From Flavobacterium sp. 90 (GTDB taxonomy: Bacteria > Bacteroidota > Bacteroidia > Flavobacteriales > Flavobacteriaceae), in assembly GCF_004339525.1 (NCBI RefSeq), contig NZ_SMGE01000001.1, positions 6,448,001 through 6,512,000 of the forward strand: a stretch of DNA of 64,000 nucleotides, given 5' to 3'. Positions 53,573-62,749 of this stretch are shown one piece after another. The notes below the pieces were generated by a model. That model did no database searches. It had not been told where the DNA came from and was given only the letters and a program-made list of their open reading frames with translations. Each line of letters starts with the position of its first letter. Position 1 is the stretch's first letter. The position numbers were made by a program, and so were the translations under genes.

Positions 53573-54568
53573 ATGAAGAAAATTATTCTAAAAACACTTC
53601 TCGCTTTTACTGCGCTATTATTTGTTAATTGCCAAAGTAACGACGATTCTACTAAAACAGAAGCGATTGATCCGAGATTGCCAAATCAGGAAGTTTTTAA
53701 ACCAGCGATACAATTAGTTCCAAAAAAACAAACTGCAAAAAGTACTGGAAAATTAGCTCCGACAACTAAACATCTTGTTAAAATGTATAGTTTTAGATTG
53801 GCAAAAGATCAGGCAGGAAATGAAACTCAAACTAACATTACTGATAATCGTTATACATATGATTCAAAAGGTCGCTTGAATTCAGTTGATAGATATAAAA
53901 ATAACGAATTATATAAAAACATCACAAAATTTAATTTTAATGATGCAAATCAGGTTACAAGCACTTATTATGCTGATATTGTAGCAGAAATTAATAGCGG
54001 AGGTTTTATTTCGAAAGTGACTTCTCCTGACGGAACTGTAACTGATATTTTCTATGATGAAATTGGACGTGATATCAAAGAAGTTGCAAACGGAACTTAT
54101 ATTCAGGAAATTGAAACATTGGAAGATAACGGTGAAATCACTTATACTGAAGTTGAAAATCCGTTAACGGCAACTTACATCTATACTTATGAAGGGAATA
54201 AAGTATACGTTAATATCGTTCAGACTGAAAAGAATTTTGGAACTCTAAAACCGGGAACTACAACTAGCGAATATGAGTATAAAGACAAGATCACAAACAT
54301 AACTTATGAGCTTACAGTAGATTATACTAAAGCGGGAATTTATTCTAGTGAACCAATCTTTAGATGTTATATTTATGATTGGATGCATATTATCGATTGG
54401 AAAATCAAAGCGGTATCTAATGGTGAAACTGAATATGAGCAAAGATACGATTACGAATATGTTTATGACGCCGATGGTTATCTAACCGAATCAAAACGTA
54501 CAACAACTAATATCGCTAATCCGCTTGCTCCTCCATATGTATTAAAAACTTTATATACATACGAATAA
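53573..54568 (+). CDS. Hypothetical lipoprotein with YD-like repeats
   Basis: A 331-residue protein with a lipoprotein signal (C20 in LFVNC) and a following QSNDD, which fits surface export. The mature part contains short beta-hairpin motifs of the type YTYDSKGRLNSVDRYKNN, FYDEIGRDIKEV and YEYVYDADGYLTESKR, resembling the YD repeats of RHS/wall-associated proteins, but only a few and without a toxin domain. Probably a secreted or surface-anchored beta-rich protein. Function unknown. A terminator follows. Confidence 0.75.
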   Translation: MKKIILKTLLAFTALLFVNCQSNDDSTKTEAIDPRLPNQEVFKPAIQLVPKKQTAKSTGKLAPTTKHLVKMYSFRLAKDQAGNETQTNITDNRYTYDSKGRLNSVDRYKNNELYKNITKFNFNDANQVTSTYYADIVAEINSGGFISKVTSPDGTVTDIFYDEIGRDIKEVANGTYIQEIETLEDNGEITYTEVENPLTATYIYTYEGNKVYVNIVQTEKNFGTLKPGTTTSEYEYKDKITNITYELTVDYTKAGIYSSEPIFRCYIYDWMHIIDWKIKAVSNGETEYEQRYDYEYVYDADGYLTESKRTTTNIANPLAPPYVLKTLYTYE

Positions 54569-54577
54569 CAAATCATG

Positions 54578-54614
54578 CAAAAAGCTACAAACTCAAAACT
54601 TGTAGCTTTTTGTA
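54578..54614 (+). terminator. Terminator after the YD-like lipoprotein gene
   Basis: CAAAAAGCTACAA pairs perfectly with TTGTAGCTTTTTG across a 9-nt loop, 9 bp after the stop codon. Confidence 0.8.
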
Positions 54615-54661
54615 TATTTCAATTTATTATGTTTGACTAGTCCTTTTGAAAAAAACTAAGC

Positions 54662-55138
54662 ATGATTTTTTACATTTTTGTTGCACTTTTATCATTAATT
54701 CTTATTTTTCTTCTTTGCAATAAAAGAATCCAATCTTCAATTGAATATGTAAAAAAACAAAGAGCAATTGAATTTAAAAAAAGAACCAATTTAGATTTAT
54801 ATACATTAACGAGATTATCAGCTCCTGCTCCATTTAATTGGGGTTTAGAAACATTCTTATTCAAAAGAAATGTTTTTTATTTTGATAATGATAATCTCTA
54901 TATTACAAAATCAAATGATCCTGTGACTAAATATCCACTTTCAATAATTACGGAAGTAAGAAGAACTAATGTTATGATCAATGATAGAAGAGTTTGGAAA
55001 ATAATCATCAATAATTCTGGGAAACAAATTATTTATAAGATAAGAAGTTATCGCAATTTTGGTGTTTTTTTAGAGAAAATAAAAGAAAATCCAAATGCAA
55101 GTGTAGATGATCAATACATTTGGGGAATATTTGAATAA
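54662..55138 (+). CDS. Hypothetical membrane-anchored protein
   Basis: A 158-residue protein with one N-terminal membrane helix (about residues 2-20) and a cytoplasmic or periplasmic beta-rich domain (residues 60-140) that looks PH-like (FYFDNDNLYITKSNDPVTKYPLSIITEVRR). No family can be named. It is followed 21 bp later by a small lipoprotein gene on the same strand, so the two may form an operon. Confidence 0.65.
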   Translation: MIFYIFVALLSLILIFLLCNKRIQSSIEYVKKQRAIEFKKRTNLDLYTLTRLSAPAPFNWGLETFLFKRNVFYFDNDNLYITKSNDPVTKYPLSIITEVRRTNVMINDRRVWKIIINNSGKQIIYKIRSYRNFGVFLEKIKENPNASVDDQYIWGIFE

Positions 55139-55159
55139 GAATTAATTTTTAAGTAAATT

Positions 55160-55597
55160 ATGAAAACAACCTCGATACTAATTCTATTCCTTTTTATAAT
55201 TATCTCTTGCGCGCCAAAAGATACACCAACTTGTCACTATAAAATTAAAATAAAGAATAATACCAATAAAATACTTTTTATAGGTAAGCCATCAGATAAT
55301 TCTATTTCTATTTTGGATATTAGAGAACATCCTATCGAAGAATCAGTAAAAGCATTTGCAGGTAATAATGGAAATGAAATAGGATCAATTCATTTTATAG
55401 GAAGCGGCAAACCAATGTGCGTTGAAAATATTCTTAGCAAAAAAGACACAATGCGCATTTTTTTATGTGATTCGGTTGCAATTGCTAATAAAAAATGGAA
55501 TGAAGTCAGAGAGAAACATCTTGTGGCTAAAAGTTATAAAATCACTTTAGAAGAATTGCAAAAAACTAATTTTACAATAGAATATAATGGCAAATAA
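55160..55597 (+). CDS. Hypothetical small lipoprotein
   Basis: A 145-residue protein with a lipoprotein signal (C17 in IIISC) followed by APKDTPTC. The mature part is a short beta-rich domain with three further cysteines. No recognised family. It lies between the membrane-anchored protein gene (21 bp) and the serine hydrolase gene (33 bp), all on the same strand. Confidence 0.65.
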   Translation: MKTTSILILFLFIIISCAPKDTPTCHYKIKIKNNTNKILFIGKPSDNSISILDIREHPIEESVKAFAGNNGNEIGSIHFIGSGKPMCVENILSKKDTMRIFLCDSVAIANKKWNEVREKHLVAKSYKITLEELQKTNFTIEYNGK

Positions 55598-55630
55598 TTA
55601 CCAGAACTAAAAACATATATTTACCAAAAA

Positions 55631-56680
55631 ATGAAACACAAGTTCCCTTTTCTTCCTATTACCTTACTCCTATTTTTTGTATCAAATCAAACTATTTTTG
55701 CTCAAAAAGATAATTATAGCGCCAAAATAGACAGTTTGATTAAAACAAGTTCGGTTCGACCTTTTAACGGAGCTATTCTGGTATCTCAAAAAGAAAAAAT
55801 CAAATATTCTAAAGCTTACGGTTATTCAGATTTCACAAAGAAAACACCTTTGAAACTAGATGATCCTTTTGTCATTTTATCAAATAGCAAGCAAATTACC
55901 GCTGTTTTAATTCTTCAGGAAGTCGAAAAAGGGAAAATAGTTTTAATTACTCCTATAAAGAAATATTTACCAAACTTAAAACAACCCTGGACAAGTACTG
56001 TAACTGTCGAAAATTTGTTAAATCATACTTCGGGGATTGCTGATCTTGACAAACCAACGATTTTTCCTGCCGGAACTCAATTTAAATACTCTGATTTAAA
56101 TTATATTTTATTGGCACAAATTATAGAAAGGGTAACTAACAAAACTTACGAAAATGTTGTAACCGAATTGTTCAAAAAGAACAATATGAGAGATAGTTTT
56201 TTTCCGAATGACTCTAACAAAGATGAAGTTGTAAACGGTCGCCAATTTTCAAAAGACAATACAACCAAAGAAATAAAAGGTGTTATTGTTCCCCGAGAAA
56301 GAATTCCTGCTGCAGGACTTGTCAGCACGGTTGAAGATTTAGCTATTTGGAACAATTTATTGCATAATGCCAAACTTTTGAACGTAGGAACTTATGGCAG
56401 AATGACTTCTTATACGATCACAAATCAACATTCGGTTTTTGGCGATAAAGAAATTGGTTATGGATATGGAATCCGAATAAACGATGAATCAAAAATCAAA
56501 GAATTTGGTCATACCGGAATTGTGCCCGACCAAGGATTTACATCGGTAAATTTATATTATCCAAAAACTCAAACAAGCATCATTATTCTGGAAAACCAAG
56601 CTTTTGACAATTTAGATATCTCTTATTATTTTGAATCCGAAATAAGAAAGATTGTATTGAATAGTGGATTGTTGGATTAA
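55631..56680 (+). CDS. Serine hydrolase, beta-lactamase class C/PBP-like
   Basis: A 349-residue exported protein with a signal peptide (cleavage near FAQ, residues 23-25). The active-site S-x-x-K motif is SNSK near residue 84, the tyrosine motif is YSDLN near 157 (usually YxN), and the third box is HTG near 297. This is the class C beta-lactamase/esterase/D-peptidase superfamily; family members are often not antibiotic-hydrolysing. Other normal landmarks are LLNHTSGI and AAGLVSTVEDLAIWN. The likely role is periplasmic peptide or ester hydrolysis; no resistance claim is made. Confidence 0.9.
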   Translation: MKHKFPFLPITLLLFFVSNQTIFAQKDNYSAKIDSLIKTSSVRPFNGAILVSQKEKIKYSKAYGYSDFTKKTPLKLDDPFVILSNSKQITAVLILQEVEKGKIVLITPIKKYLPNLKQPWTSTVTVENLLNHTSGIADLDKPTIFPAGTQFKYSDLNYILLAQIIERVTNKTYENVVTELFKKNNMRDSFFPNDSNKDEVVNGRQFSKDNTTKEIKGVIVPRERIPAAGLVSTVEDLAIWNNLLHNAKLLNVGTYGRMTSYTITNQHSVFGDKEIGYGYGIRINDESKIKEFGHTGIVPDQGFTSVNLYYPKTQTSIIILENQAFDNLDISYYFESEIRKIVLNSGLLD

Positions 56681-56707
56681 AATTAATTTGTTGAAGAACA
56701 TCAAACA

Positions 56708-57034
56708 ATGAACAGAAAATACAATTTTGAAAAATTTGAATTAGTTAAAAGTTTACTGAGAATTGCATCAAAGTTTTTAATTTTAATTCTCTCGTTTGCC
56801 ATAATTATTACTCTATTTGCCGGCGCGATGGAAAGTTTCTTTATAAATTATTTCATCGTTTTTTTATCGCTTTTCATTTTGTTTTTATCCGGTTTAACTT
56901 TATTAGTTATTTCGTTTTGTTATAAATTAAAGAAAGAAAAAGTCTTCTATAATATTAAAAAAGAGCTAATTCTTTTTCTGATATCACTTGCAAGTCTGCT
57001 GATTTTAAGCGCAATTATAAATTTTAAAATGTAA
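56708..57034 (+). CDS. Hypothetical small membrane protein
   Basis: A 108-residue protein with three predicted membrane helices (about residues 18-40, 45-68 and 85-105) and a basic N-terminus. No recognised family. It lies 27 bp after the serine hydrolase gene on the same strand. Confidence 0.6.
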   Translation: MNRKYNFEKFELVKSLLRIASKFLILILSFAIIITLFAGAMESFFINYFIVFLSLFILFLSGLTLLVISFCYKLKKEKVFYNIKKELILFLISLASLLILSAIINFKM

Positions 57035-57089
57035 ATTAATATTTTCTTTTTATTACAAAATCAAATTAGCTTTTTGTAAGCATAATCAT

Positions 57090-57097
57090 TATGTTTG
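57090..57097 (+). promoter_or_regulatory. -7 box for the methyltransferase/FAD-oxidoreductase pair
   Basis: TATGTTTG matches TAnnTTTG, 18 bp before the ATG, with TTTTTG about 14 bp upstream, closer than usual for a -33 box. Confidence 0.4.
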
Positions 57098-57115
57098 GTA
57101 ACGTAAAAACTACTT

Positions 57116-58057
57116 ATGAAGAGACGAAATTTTATTAAATCAACATTGCTTTTTGTTACTTCTGTACAAATGTTTCCTAATACGATATTGAGCTTTGCAA
57201 CAGAAGTTCATAGTAATTTCAAATACATTTACACCAATTCTAAGCTTAAAAATCAGTTCTTTTTGTTTTTGAAAAACGTCTTTAATTTATATCCGGAAAC
57301 TGAATTCCATAAATTAATTTACGACAATACCATTTCAAAAACTACAGATAAAGAAATTTATATTGCAACACAATCAAAACTAGACGACATTACGCCTATT
57401 TTGTCAGGTCTTCGGTATCAACTTCCGGCTTTGATGCATCAAAAAAATGAAATGTCTGTAGAAACCGTTGCTTTACTTGGCGAAGGAACTTCTTATAATG
57501 GTTATCTAGAAATTGGTTCTTCGGGCAGATATCTGGATTATCTTGAAGAAAGTATTTCCATTAAAGGAAAAAGATATTATGCTGATGGTCGAAAACCAAA
57601 ATATTCTTTTACCGAAATGGTCGAGCGCGGTCAAATTGCCGTTGGAGCAGAATATATTCAGTTTACTAATTACGAAACTAAATTTGCAGATCATGTACCC
57701 AAAAATAGTTTAGATCTTGTCACGGTATATATAGGTTTTCATCATTGTCCAATAGATTTACGCACGCAATACATTTCGTCTATCAGAGATACAATGCGAG
57801 TTGGCGGAAAACTTATTTTAAGAGATCATAATTGCGATACCGAAGATCAAAAAGTCTTAGTCGCACTTGCGCATGATGTTTTTAATCTGGGTGTAAATGA
57901 AACTTGGGAATACAATGCCAAAGAGGTCAGAAACTTTTATTCGTTAGACTTTATTTGTGATTTTGTAGAAAAAATTGGATTCAAATTCACTAAAAAAACA
58001 TTGTATCAAAAAGGAGATCCTACCAAAAATGCTTTGATGGTTTTCACAAAAATCTAA
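57116..58057 (+). CDS. Tat-signal class I SAM methyltransferase
   Basis: A 313-residue protein whose N-terminus (MKRRNFIKSTLLF) is a twin-arginine signal with hydrophobic core to about residue 28. The body has a class I methyltransferase fold: glycine loop YLEIGSSGR (Glu132-Gly134), LDLVTVYIGFHHCP near 195, and MRVGGKLILRDHN near 230. Export of a SAM-dependent enzyme is unexpected because SAM is not normally available in the periplasm; the N-terminus may instead be an uncleaved membrane anchor. It lies 20 bp before a FAD-binding oxidoreductase gene and is probably co-transcribed. Substrate unknown. Confidence 0.75.
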   Translation: MKRRNFIKSTLLFVTSVQMFPNTILSFATEVHSNFKYIYTNSKLKNQFFLFLKNVFNLYPETEFHKLIYDNTISKTTDKEIYIATQSKLDDITPILSGLRYQLPALMHQKNEMSVETVALLGEGTSYNGYLEIGSSGRYLDYLEESISIKGKRYYADGRKPKYSFTEMVERGQIAVGAEYIQFTNYETKFADHVPKNSLDLVTVYIGFHHCPIDLRTQYISSIRDTMRVGGKLILRDHNCDTEDQKVLVALAHDVFNLGVNETWEYNAKEVRNFYSLDFICDFVEKIGFKFTKKTLYQKGDPTKNALMVFTKI

Positions 58058-58077
58058 TTATTTTTCTACACATTTTT

Positions 58078-60594
58078 ATGAAGAAAATCTATCGCTTTAT
58101 TCTATTTATAGTTACTTATTTGCTAAAAATAATAAAACTGATTTGGTCAGGAATTAAAAGCGCTATTCGGTTTATTAATAGAAAAAAGCGCAGAGCAATT
58201 CCGTTTTATGGTTTTCTATTATTTGTTTTATACATTTTCTTACTGATACAATTTTCAGGAGATTCAAAATTCAATACCGTTATTGAGGATAAAACGCTGA
58301 ATGATATTACCCAAATAAATCCAATTCAGGCTAATAAAATTATAAGACCAAAAACGGAAAATGAAATTATCGATGCTATAAAAAATACAACAGGACCAAT
58401 TTCTATAGGCGGAGGAAAATACAGTATGGGCGGACAAACTGCTTTTGAAAACAGTTTGCATATCGATATGAGATCTTTCAATAAAATTGTAAAGATTGAT
58501 ACAACCAAAAAGCAAATTACGGTTCAAGCAGGAATTCGCTGGAGAGACATTCAAAAAGTAATCGATCCGTTGAATTTATCGATAAAAATAATGCAAACCT
58601 ACTCTAATTTTACCGTTGGCGGCGCTATATCAGTGAATTGCCACGGAAGATATATTGGTCATGGTCCAATTATTTCATCGGTTTTAGAATTAAAAATAAT
58701 TACTGCAAAAGGTGATATTATAATTGCCAATCGAGAAGTAAATCAAGAGGTTTTTAATGCTGCAATTGGCGGTTATGGCGGAATTGGTGTTATTGCCGAA
58801 GCTACTTTGCAATTGGTTGATAATGAAAAAGTAGAACGTTTTCATCAAGTAATGGATATTGAAGATTATAAAGCCTATTTCGATAAAAACATTCGGAATA
58901 ATACCAATGTTGTTTTTCAAAATGGTAATTTATATCCGCCGAAATACGATAAAATAATGAGTATTTCCTGGGAAAAAACTACAAAACCATTAACAGATAC
59001 AGAACGATTAATACCCGAAGATGAAAATTATTTACTGGAATCAAGAGTTTCGGGAATGGTTTCCTGGGGAAATTCAGGAAAATGGATTCGGGAATATACG
59101 ATTGATCCATTGTTTTATTTTCCGGAAATAGTACGATGGAGAAATAAGGAAGCTAGTTATGATGTTAAGGAATTGGAACCTGCTTCTCGCGAAAAGGAAA
59201 CATATGTTTTGCAAGAATATTTTATTCCGGTTGAAAACATAAAATCATTTATCCCGAAAATGAGTGCCATTTTTCAAAATAATAAGGTAAATGTCATCAA
59301 TGTTTCCCTAAGACATGCTTTGCCGGATCATGAAAGTTATCTTTCGTGGGCAAACAAAGAGGTTTTTGCCTTTGTAATTTATTATAAGCAAGGAACAAAT
59401 CAGGAAGCAAAAGACGAAGTAAAGAAATGGACTCTTGAAATGACTGACGCAATTTTGAGCGAAAACGGAACCTGGTACCTTCCTTATCAGCCTCATGCAA
59501 CTATTGAACAGTTTCAAAAAGGATATCCAAATAGTGCTAAATATTTCGAAATAAAAAACAAACTCGATCCGGATCAACGCTTTACAAATAAATTACTGGA
59601 CAAATATAATCCTTATGCCAAAAACAATTTGTCGGTCGAAAAAAAGAAAATAAAAGATTATTTCCGAGCCGAAGAACAAACAATTCTCACGGTTCCGGAA
59701 TGGTATTTAGTTTATAACCCGAAAGAATATGCTGATTATCTAAAAAGCGGTAAAAACCCGTCTGATTTTCCATTCTATAAATCAATTGATGAATATTGGA
59801 AACTTTATGATCGTTCGCTGAAATTAACTTCAAAAGCATATCCAGAAAACAGTGAATACAAAACAATGTTGCAAGTCATTGGCGCAAGTATGACAATGGA
59901 ATATGGCGCAAAAATTATCTATGAAAATACAACGGGACGTTTCTTTTCGTTATTTGCCGAAAAACAAATATCAAAACAAGAACAAACAATAATTGAAGCT
60001 CAAAGCGCTTACAGTGATTTTATATATCAAACTGCTTGGTATGAATTTAATTTTCTTGATTGGATTAAAAAAGTGTGGAATGTCTCTGATAATTCGAATT
60101 GCAGTACTTTAAGAAAATGGGAAAGAACATTACTTTTTACATTTGAGTTTTCGTTTAAAGCTTTTTATTCGCAACTTATTCAATGGGCTGCGCAATCAAC
60201 ATACGAAACGCCTTCGAATCTTATCTATTTAATAGTTTCAAATACTGACGCCATTAAAGAAAATAAAGACTTGAAAATCATTAAAAAAGGAAACGATAAA
60301 ATGATTATTGCCGTGACGCGATGGGGAGCTTTTACAACTGAAATGATTAAACTTTCGAATCAGGATGTGAAAATTTATGAAATTTCCGGAAATGATGAAA
60401 TTGCAGTTTCTACAATAATGGACAATTCGAAAAATATAAATCTCGCAAATACAAAATTATTGTATCAATCAGGAATTGTTACAGATGACAAACTAAAAAG
60501 AAATGTTTATTTTTTGCCTGTCGATAAATTATTGCCTTTTATAAAAAAAGCCAAAAACGAAAGCGTTACGATCGAACACGTTTATGATTATTAA
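58078..60594 (+). CDS. Membrane-anchored FAD-binding oxidoreductase with large C-terminal extension
   Basis: An 838-residue protein. A basic N-terminus and one membrane helix (about residues 40-61) precede a PCMH-type FAD_binding_4 domain (about 85-260; ISIGGGKYSMGGQ near 108-120, TVGGAISVNCHG near 181). In many relatives the turn reads GGRHSMGG with a flavin-linked His; here it is GGKYSMGG with Tyr115, so covalent attachment at that site is unlikely. An oxidase-type substrate domain follows and ends near DPDQRFTNKLL (about 500). The last roughly 310 residues form an extra helical domain I do not recognise. Substrate unknown; the paired methyltransferase suggests a lipid or sterol-like substrate only by analogy. 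Confidence 0.8.
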   Translation: MKKIYRFILFIVTYLLKIIKLIWSGIKSAIRFINRKKRRAIPFYGFLLFVLYIFLLIQFSGDSKFNTVIEDKTLNDITQINPIQANKIIRPKTENEIIDAIKNTTGPISIGGGKYSMGGQTAFENSLHIDMRSFNKIVKIDTTKKQITVQAGIRWRDIQKVIDPLNLSIKIMQTYSNFTVGGAISVNCHGRYIGHGPIISSVLELKIITAKGDIIIANREVNQEVFNAAIGGYGGIGVIAEATLQLVDNEKVERFHQVMDIEDYKAYFDKNIRNNTNVVFQNGNLYPPKYDKIMSISWEKTTKPLTDTERLIPEDENYLLESRVSGMVSWGNSGKWIREYTIDPLFYFPEIVRWRNKEASYDVKELEPASREKETYVLQEYFIPVENIKSFIPKMSAIFQNNKVNVINVSLRHALPDHESYLSWANKEVFAFVIYYKQGTNQEAKDEVKKWTLEMTDAILSENGTWYLPYQPHATIEQFQKGYPNSAKYFEIKNKLDPDQRFTNKLLDKYNPYAKNNLSVEKKKIKDYFRAEEQTILTVPEWYLVYNPKEYADYLKSGKNPSDFPFYKSIDEYWKLYDRSLKLTSKAYPENSEYKTMLQVIGASMTMEYGAKIIYENTTGRFFSLFAEKQISKQEQTIIEAQSAYSDFIYQTAWYEFNFLDWIKKVWNVSDNSNCSTLRKWERTLLFTFEFSFKAFYSQLIQWAAQSTYETPSNLIYLIVSNTDAIKENKDLKIIKKGNDKMIIAVTRWGAFTTEMIKLSNQDVKIYEISGNDEIAVSTIMDNSKNINLANTKLLYQSGIVTDDKLKRNVYFLPVDKLLPFIKKAKNESVTIEHVYDY

Positions 60595-60644
60595 AATAAT
60601 TTAAAACTATAGAGAAATTTTTTCTGATAATATTGATCATTCAA

Positions 60645-60896
60645 ATGCTATGTTATGGATTGGTTGATCATTTTAAAATCAAATATGGTCGTCTCATAAT
60701 TCTATCAATATTTCTATTACTTTTTTTAATTGTCTTTCCTATTTATTTTCGGGTTGATGATGAACCTAAAGATTCTTTATATTGCTTTTATAATGCATTT
60801 GCTTACTTTGAAATTTATTGGAATATTGGAATAACTGTTGTTTTGTTGACTCATTTTACTTATTGTTATTTACTTAATCGAAAAGCAAGAAAATAA
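60645..60896 (+). CDS. Hypothetical small membrane protein
   Basis: An 83-residue protein from the ATG at 60645 (a TTG four codons earlier is possible) with two hydrophobic segments (about residues 19-38 and 52-72). No family recognised. It follows the FAD oxidoreductase by 50 bp and may belong to the same transcript. Confidence 0.45.
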   Translation: MLCYGLVDHFKIKYGRLIILSIFLLLFLIVFPIYFRVDDEPKDSLYCFYNAFAYFEIYWNIGITVVLLTHFTYCYLLNRKARK

Positions 60897-60900
60897 TTAA

Positions 60901-60970
60901 ACCATTTTGGCTAAAGCCATTCCGCAAATAGTATATTTAACTCCTCCAGCTAAAGCAGGAGGCAATTCAA
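60901..60970. repeat. GGCTAAAGCC / CCTCCAGC...GGAGG repeat element
   Basis: Two hairpins, TGGCTAAAGCCA (60908-60919) and CCTCC...GGAGG with an AGCTAAAGC loop (60943-60962). Similar GCTAAAGC words lie at 53160-53250. The element sits 26 bp before the next ATG. Confidence 0.6.
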
Positions 60971-60995
60971 ACTTCAAAATTATAACTATAGAACT

Positions 60996-61583
60996 ATGCT
61001 AAAAAAAATCATTTTCTTGTCACTAATCATCTTGACATCTTGTCGGGATAATGAAACTACTCAAAGAAATTCTGAGGAACCAAAAGCATTCGAAGAAAAA
61101 AGTATTGATATCGGAAGATTTAGAAAAGGTAATGATTTAGTCGAAGATTTATATCAGGAACTTGTAGACAAATCTCCAGAATTGACATCTTTAGAAAATG
61201 AGTTAAGTCAGTTAAATAAGAGAGATACAGTAAACATTTTTTATAATTATAATCAAAAATCTAATGATTACTACAGAGACGCAAAAAACCAAATAAATAA
61301 TATAACGGATAGCGTAATGAAACAGAAGATTTTAAATTTAATTACGAAAAGTAACGATAAATATGTCTCTCAAAAAGCTGATCTGAAAAATTTAATGAAT
61401 ACTATCAATGAAAAACGAAACGAGATAAATAATTATCATAGTGCTTTGAAAATTATTCTAACGATTCCGCTTATTGAGCAATATCAAAAGCAACATTTAC
61501 CAAATAAAGCTCCTTATGAAAAAGTAATTAAAAAAGAAGACCTATTATTTGAAAAAATAAAAAACATTACTCCAAAATATTAA
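60996..61583 (+). CDS. Hypothetical coiled-coil lipoprotein
   Basis: A 195-residue protein with lipoprotein signal (C16 in ILTSC) and long charged helices, including a likely coiled coil at about residues 55-150. No recognised family. Its stop codon is 21 bp before the favoured GNAT start on the same strand. Confidence 0.65.
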   Translation: MLKKIIFLSLIILTSCRDNETTQRNSEEPKAFEEKSIDIGRFRKGNDLVEDLYQELVDKSPELTSLENELSQLNKRDTVNIFYNYNQKSNDYYRDAKNQINNITDSVMKQKILNLITKSNDKYVSQKADLKNLMNTINEKRNEINNYHSALKIILTIPLIEQYQKQHLPNKAPYEKVIKKEDLLFEKIKNITPKY

Positions 61584-61604
61584 TTGGAAAGAAATATTAT
61601 TACC

Positions 61605-62111
61605 ATGATTACAAAAGCAACATTACAAGACATTCCGGCATTAAACCTATTAATCAACTCCGCTTACAGAGGTGAAACTTCTAAAAAAGGCTGGACTACA
61701 GAAGCCAATTTATTGGAAGGAAAAAGAACAAACGAAGAAGAATTGACAGAAACGATTCTGGATCCTAAAAATACTATTCTAAAATACACCGAAAATAATC
61801 AGATTATTGGGTCGGTTTTATTGGTAGAGAAAGAACATCAATTGTATTTGGGAATGCTAACTGTTTCTCCTGAATTACAAAATAGCGGAATTGGCAAAAA
61901 AATGTTGGCTGAAGCCGAAAATCATGCTAAATCTTTAGGATTGTCAAGTATTATTATGACCGTAATTTCGGTTCGCGAGGAACTTATTGCGTGGTACAAA
62001 CGTCACGGTTATGTTGATACTGGTAAAAGGGAAGCTTTTCCTGAAAGTGAAATTCATGTTACGATTTCTGAAAAACCTTTGGAGTTTATTTATTTTGAAA
62101 AGAAAATTTAA
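61605..62111 (+). CDS. GNAT family N-acetyltransferase
   Basis: A 168-residue acetyl-CoA-dependent transferase. The acetyl-CoA loop Q-N-S-G-I-G-K is present after the LGMLTVSPEL strand (about residues 85-105), followed by the helix KKMLAEAENHAKSLGL and the WYKRHGYVDTGKRE motif. The ATG at 61605 is preferred over a TTG at 61584 because it starts right at the domain (MITKATLQDIPAL). Substrate not predictable. Cytoplasmic. Confidence 0.88.
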   Translation: MITKATLQDIPALNLLINSAYRGETSKKGWTTEANLLEGKRTNEEELTETILDPKNTILKYTENNQIIGSVLLVEKEHQLYLGMLTVSPELQNSGIGKKMLAEAENHAKSLGLSSIIMTVISVREELIAWYKRHGYVDTGKREAFPESEIHVTISEKPLEFIYFEKKI

Positions 62112-62163
62112 GCGTTTAGAAAGCAATCCGTTTTACTTTTGATTTCTTATTAAAAATAAAAAA

Positions 62164-62712
62164 ATGAACATAAACCTTTTCCCTAAAAAAGATTGTAAAG
62201 CTTCTATTTGGAGTGGCGGATTGACATATGAATATATGATATATCCGAAAACAGCAAACTATGCCGATAGAGATTTTGTATTCAGAATAAGCAGCGCTAC
62301 AATAGAGGAAGTACCTTCTAAGTTTACCAAATTTAAAGGCTTTTACCGATATTTGGTTATGCTTGATAACTCCTTACATATTGAAATTAACAAAGAAAAA
62401 AAGATATATGAGAAATATGAAATCATGGAATTTAATTCGGATGATGAAGTAACTTCTTATACAAAAGGCATTGATTTTAATTGGATGGTTTCTGAAAAAA
62501 TACGCCATCACAAATTGAAAATAACGAATATAAATCAAAATTATAATGCTGAAATAATAGTTCTATTTTCTTTAGATACAACAACTATTACAGTTAATGA
62601 GAAACAATACGATCTGGAACCTTATGATTTATTAGTCATTGAAAACCCAGAAAAAGAAAATGTAATGCTCCATTTTTCTACTGAATGTCTCACTGGAATA
62701 TTAGATTTTTAA
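62164..62712 (+). CDS. HutD/Ves-family cupin protein
   Basis: A 182-residue protein of the HutD/Ves family: WSGGLTYEYMIYP near residue 16, DRDFVFRISSATIEE near 38-52, and a second beta half with EPYDLLVIENP. HutD proteins are two-cupin proteins often linked to histidine utilisation in proteobacteria, where a regulatory or ligand-binding role is suggested. Here it lies 18 kb from hutH and next to a GNAT gene, so a hut role is not supported by position. No signal peptide. Confidence 0.8.
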   Translation: MNINLFPKKDCKASIWSGGLTYEYMIYPKTANYADRDFVFRISSATIEEVPSKFTKFKGFYRYLVMLDNSLHIEINKEKKIYEKYEIMEFNSDDEVTSYTKGIDFNWMVSEKIRHHKLKITNINQNYNAEIIVLFSLDTTTITVNEKQYDLEPYDLLVIENPEKENVMLHFSTECLTGILDF

Positions 62713-62749
62713 TTAGATTAGACACGAGACTATCTAAAATATTTAATAA

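Noticed and set aside
58264-58554. Minus-strand frames inside the FAD oxidoreductase
   Set aside because: Lie opposite the conserved FAD-binding motifs; no promoter and low-complexity Asn/Ile-rich product.
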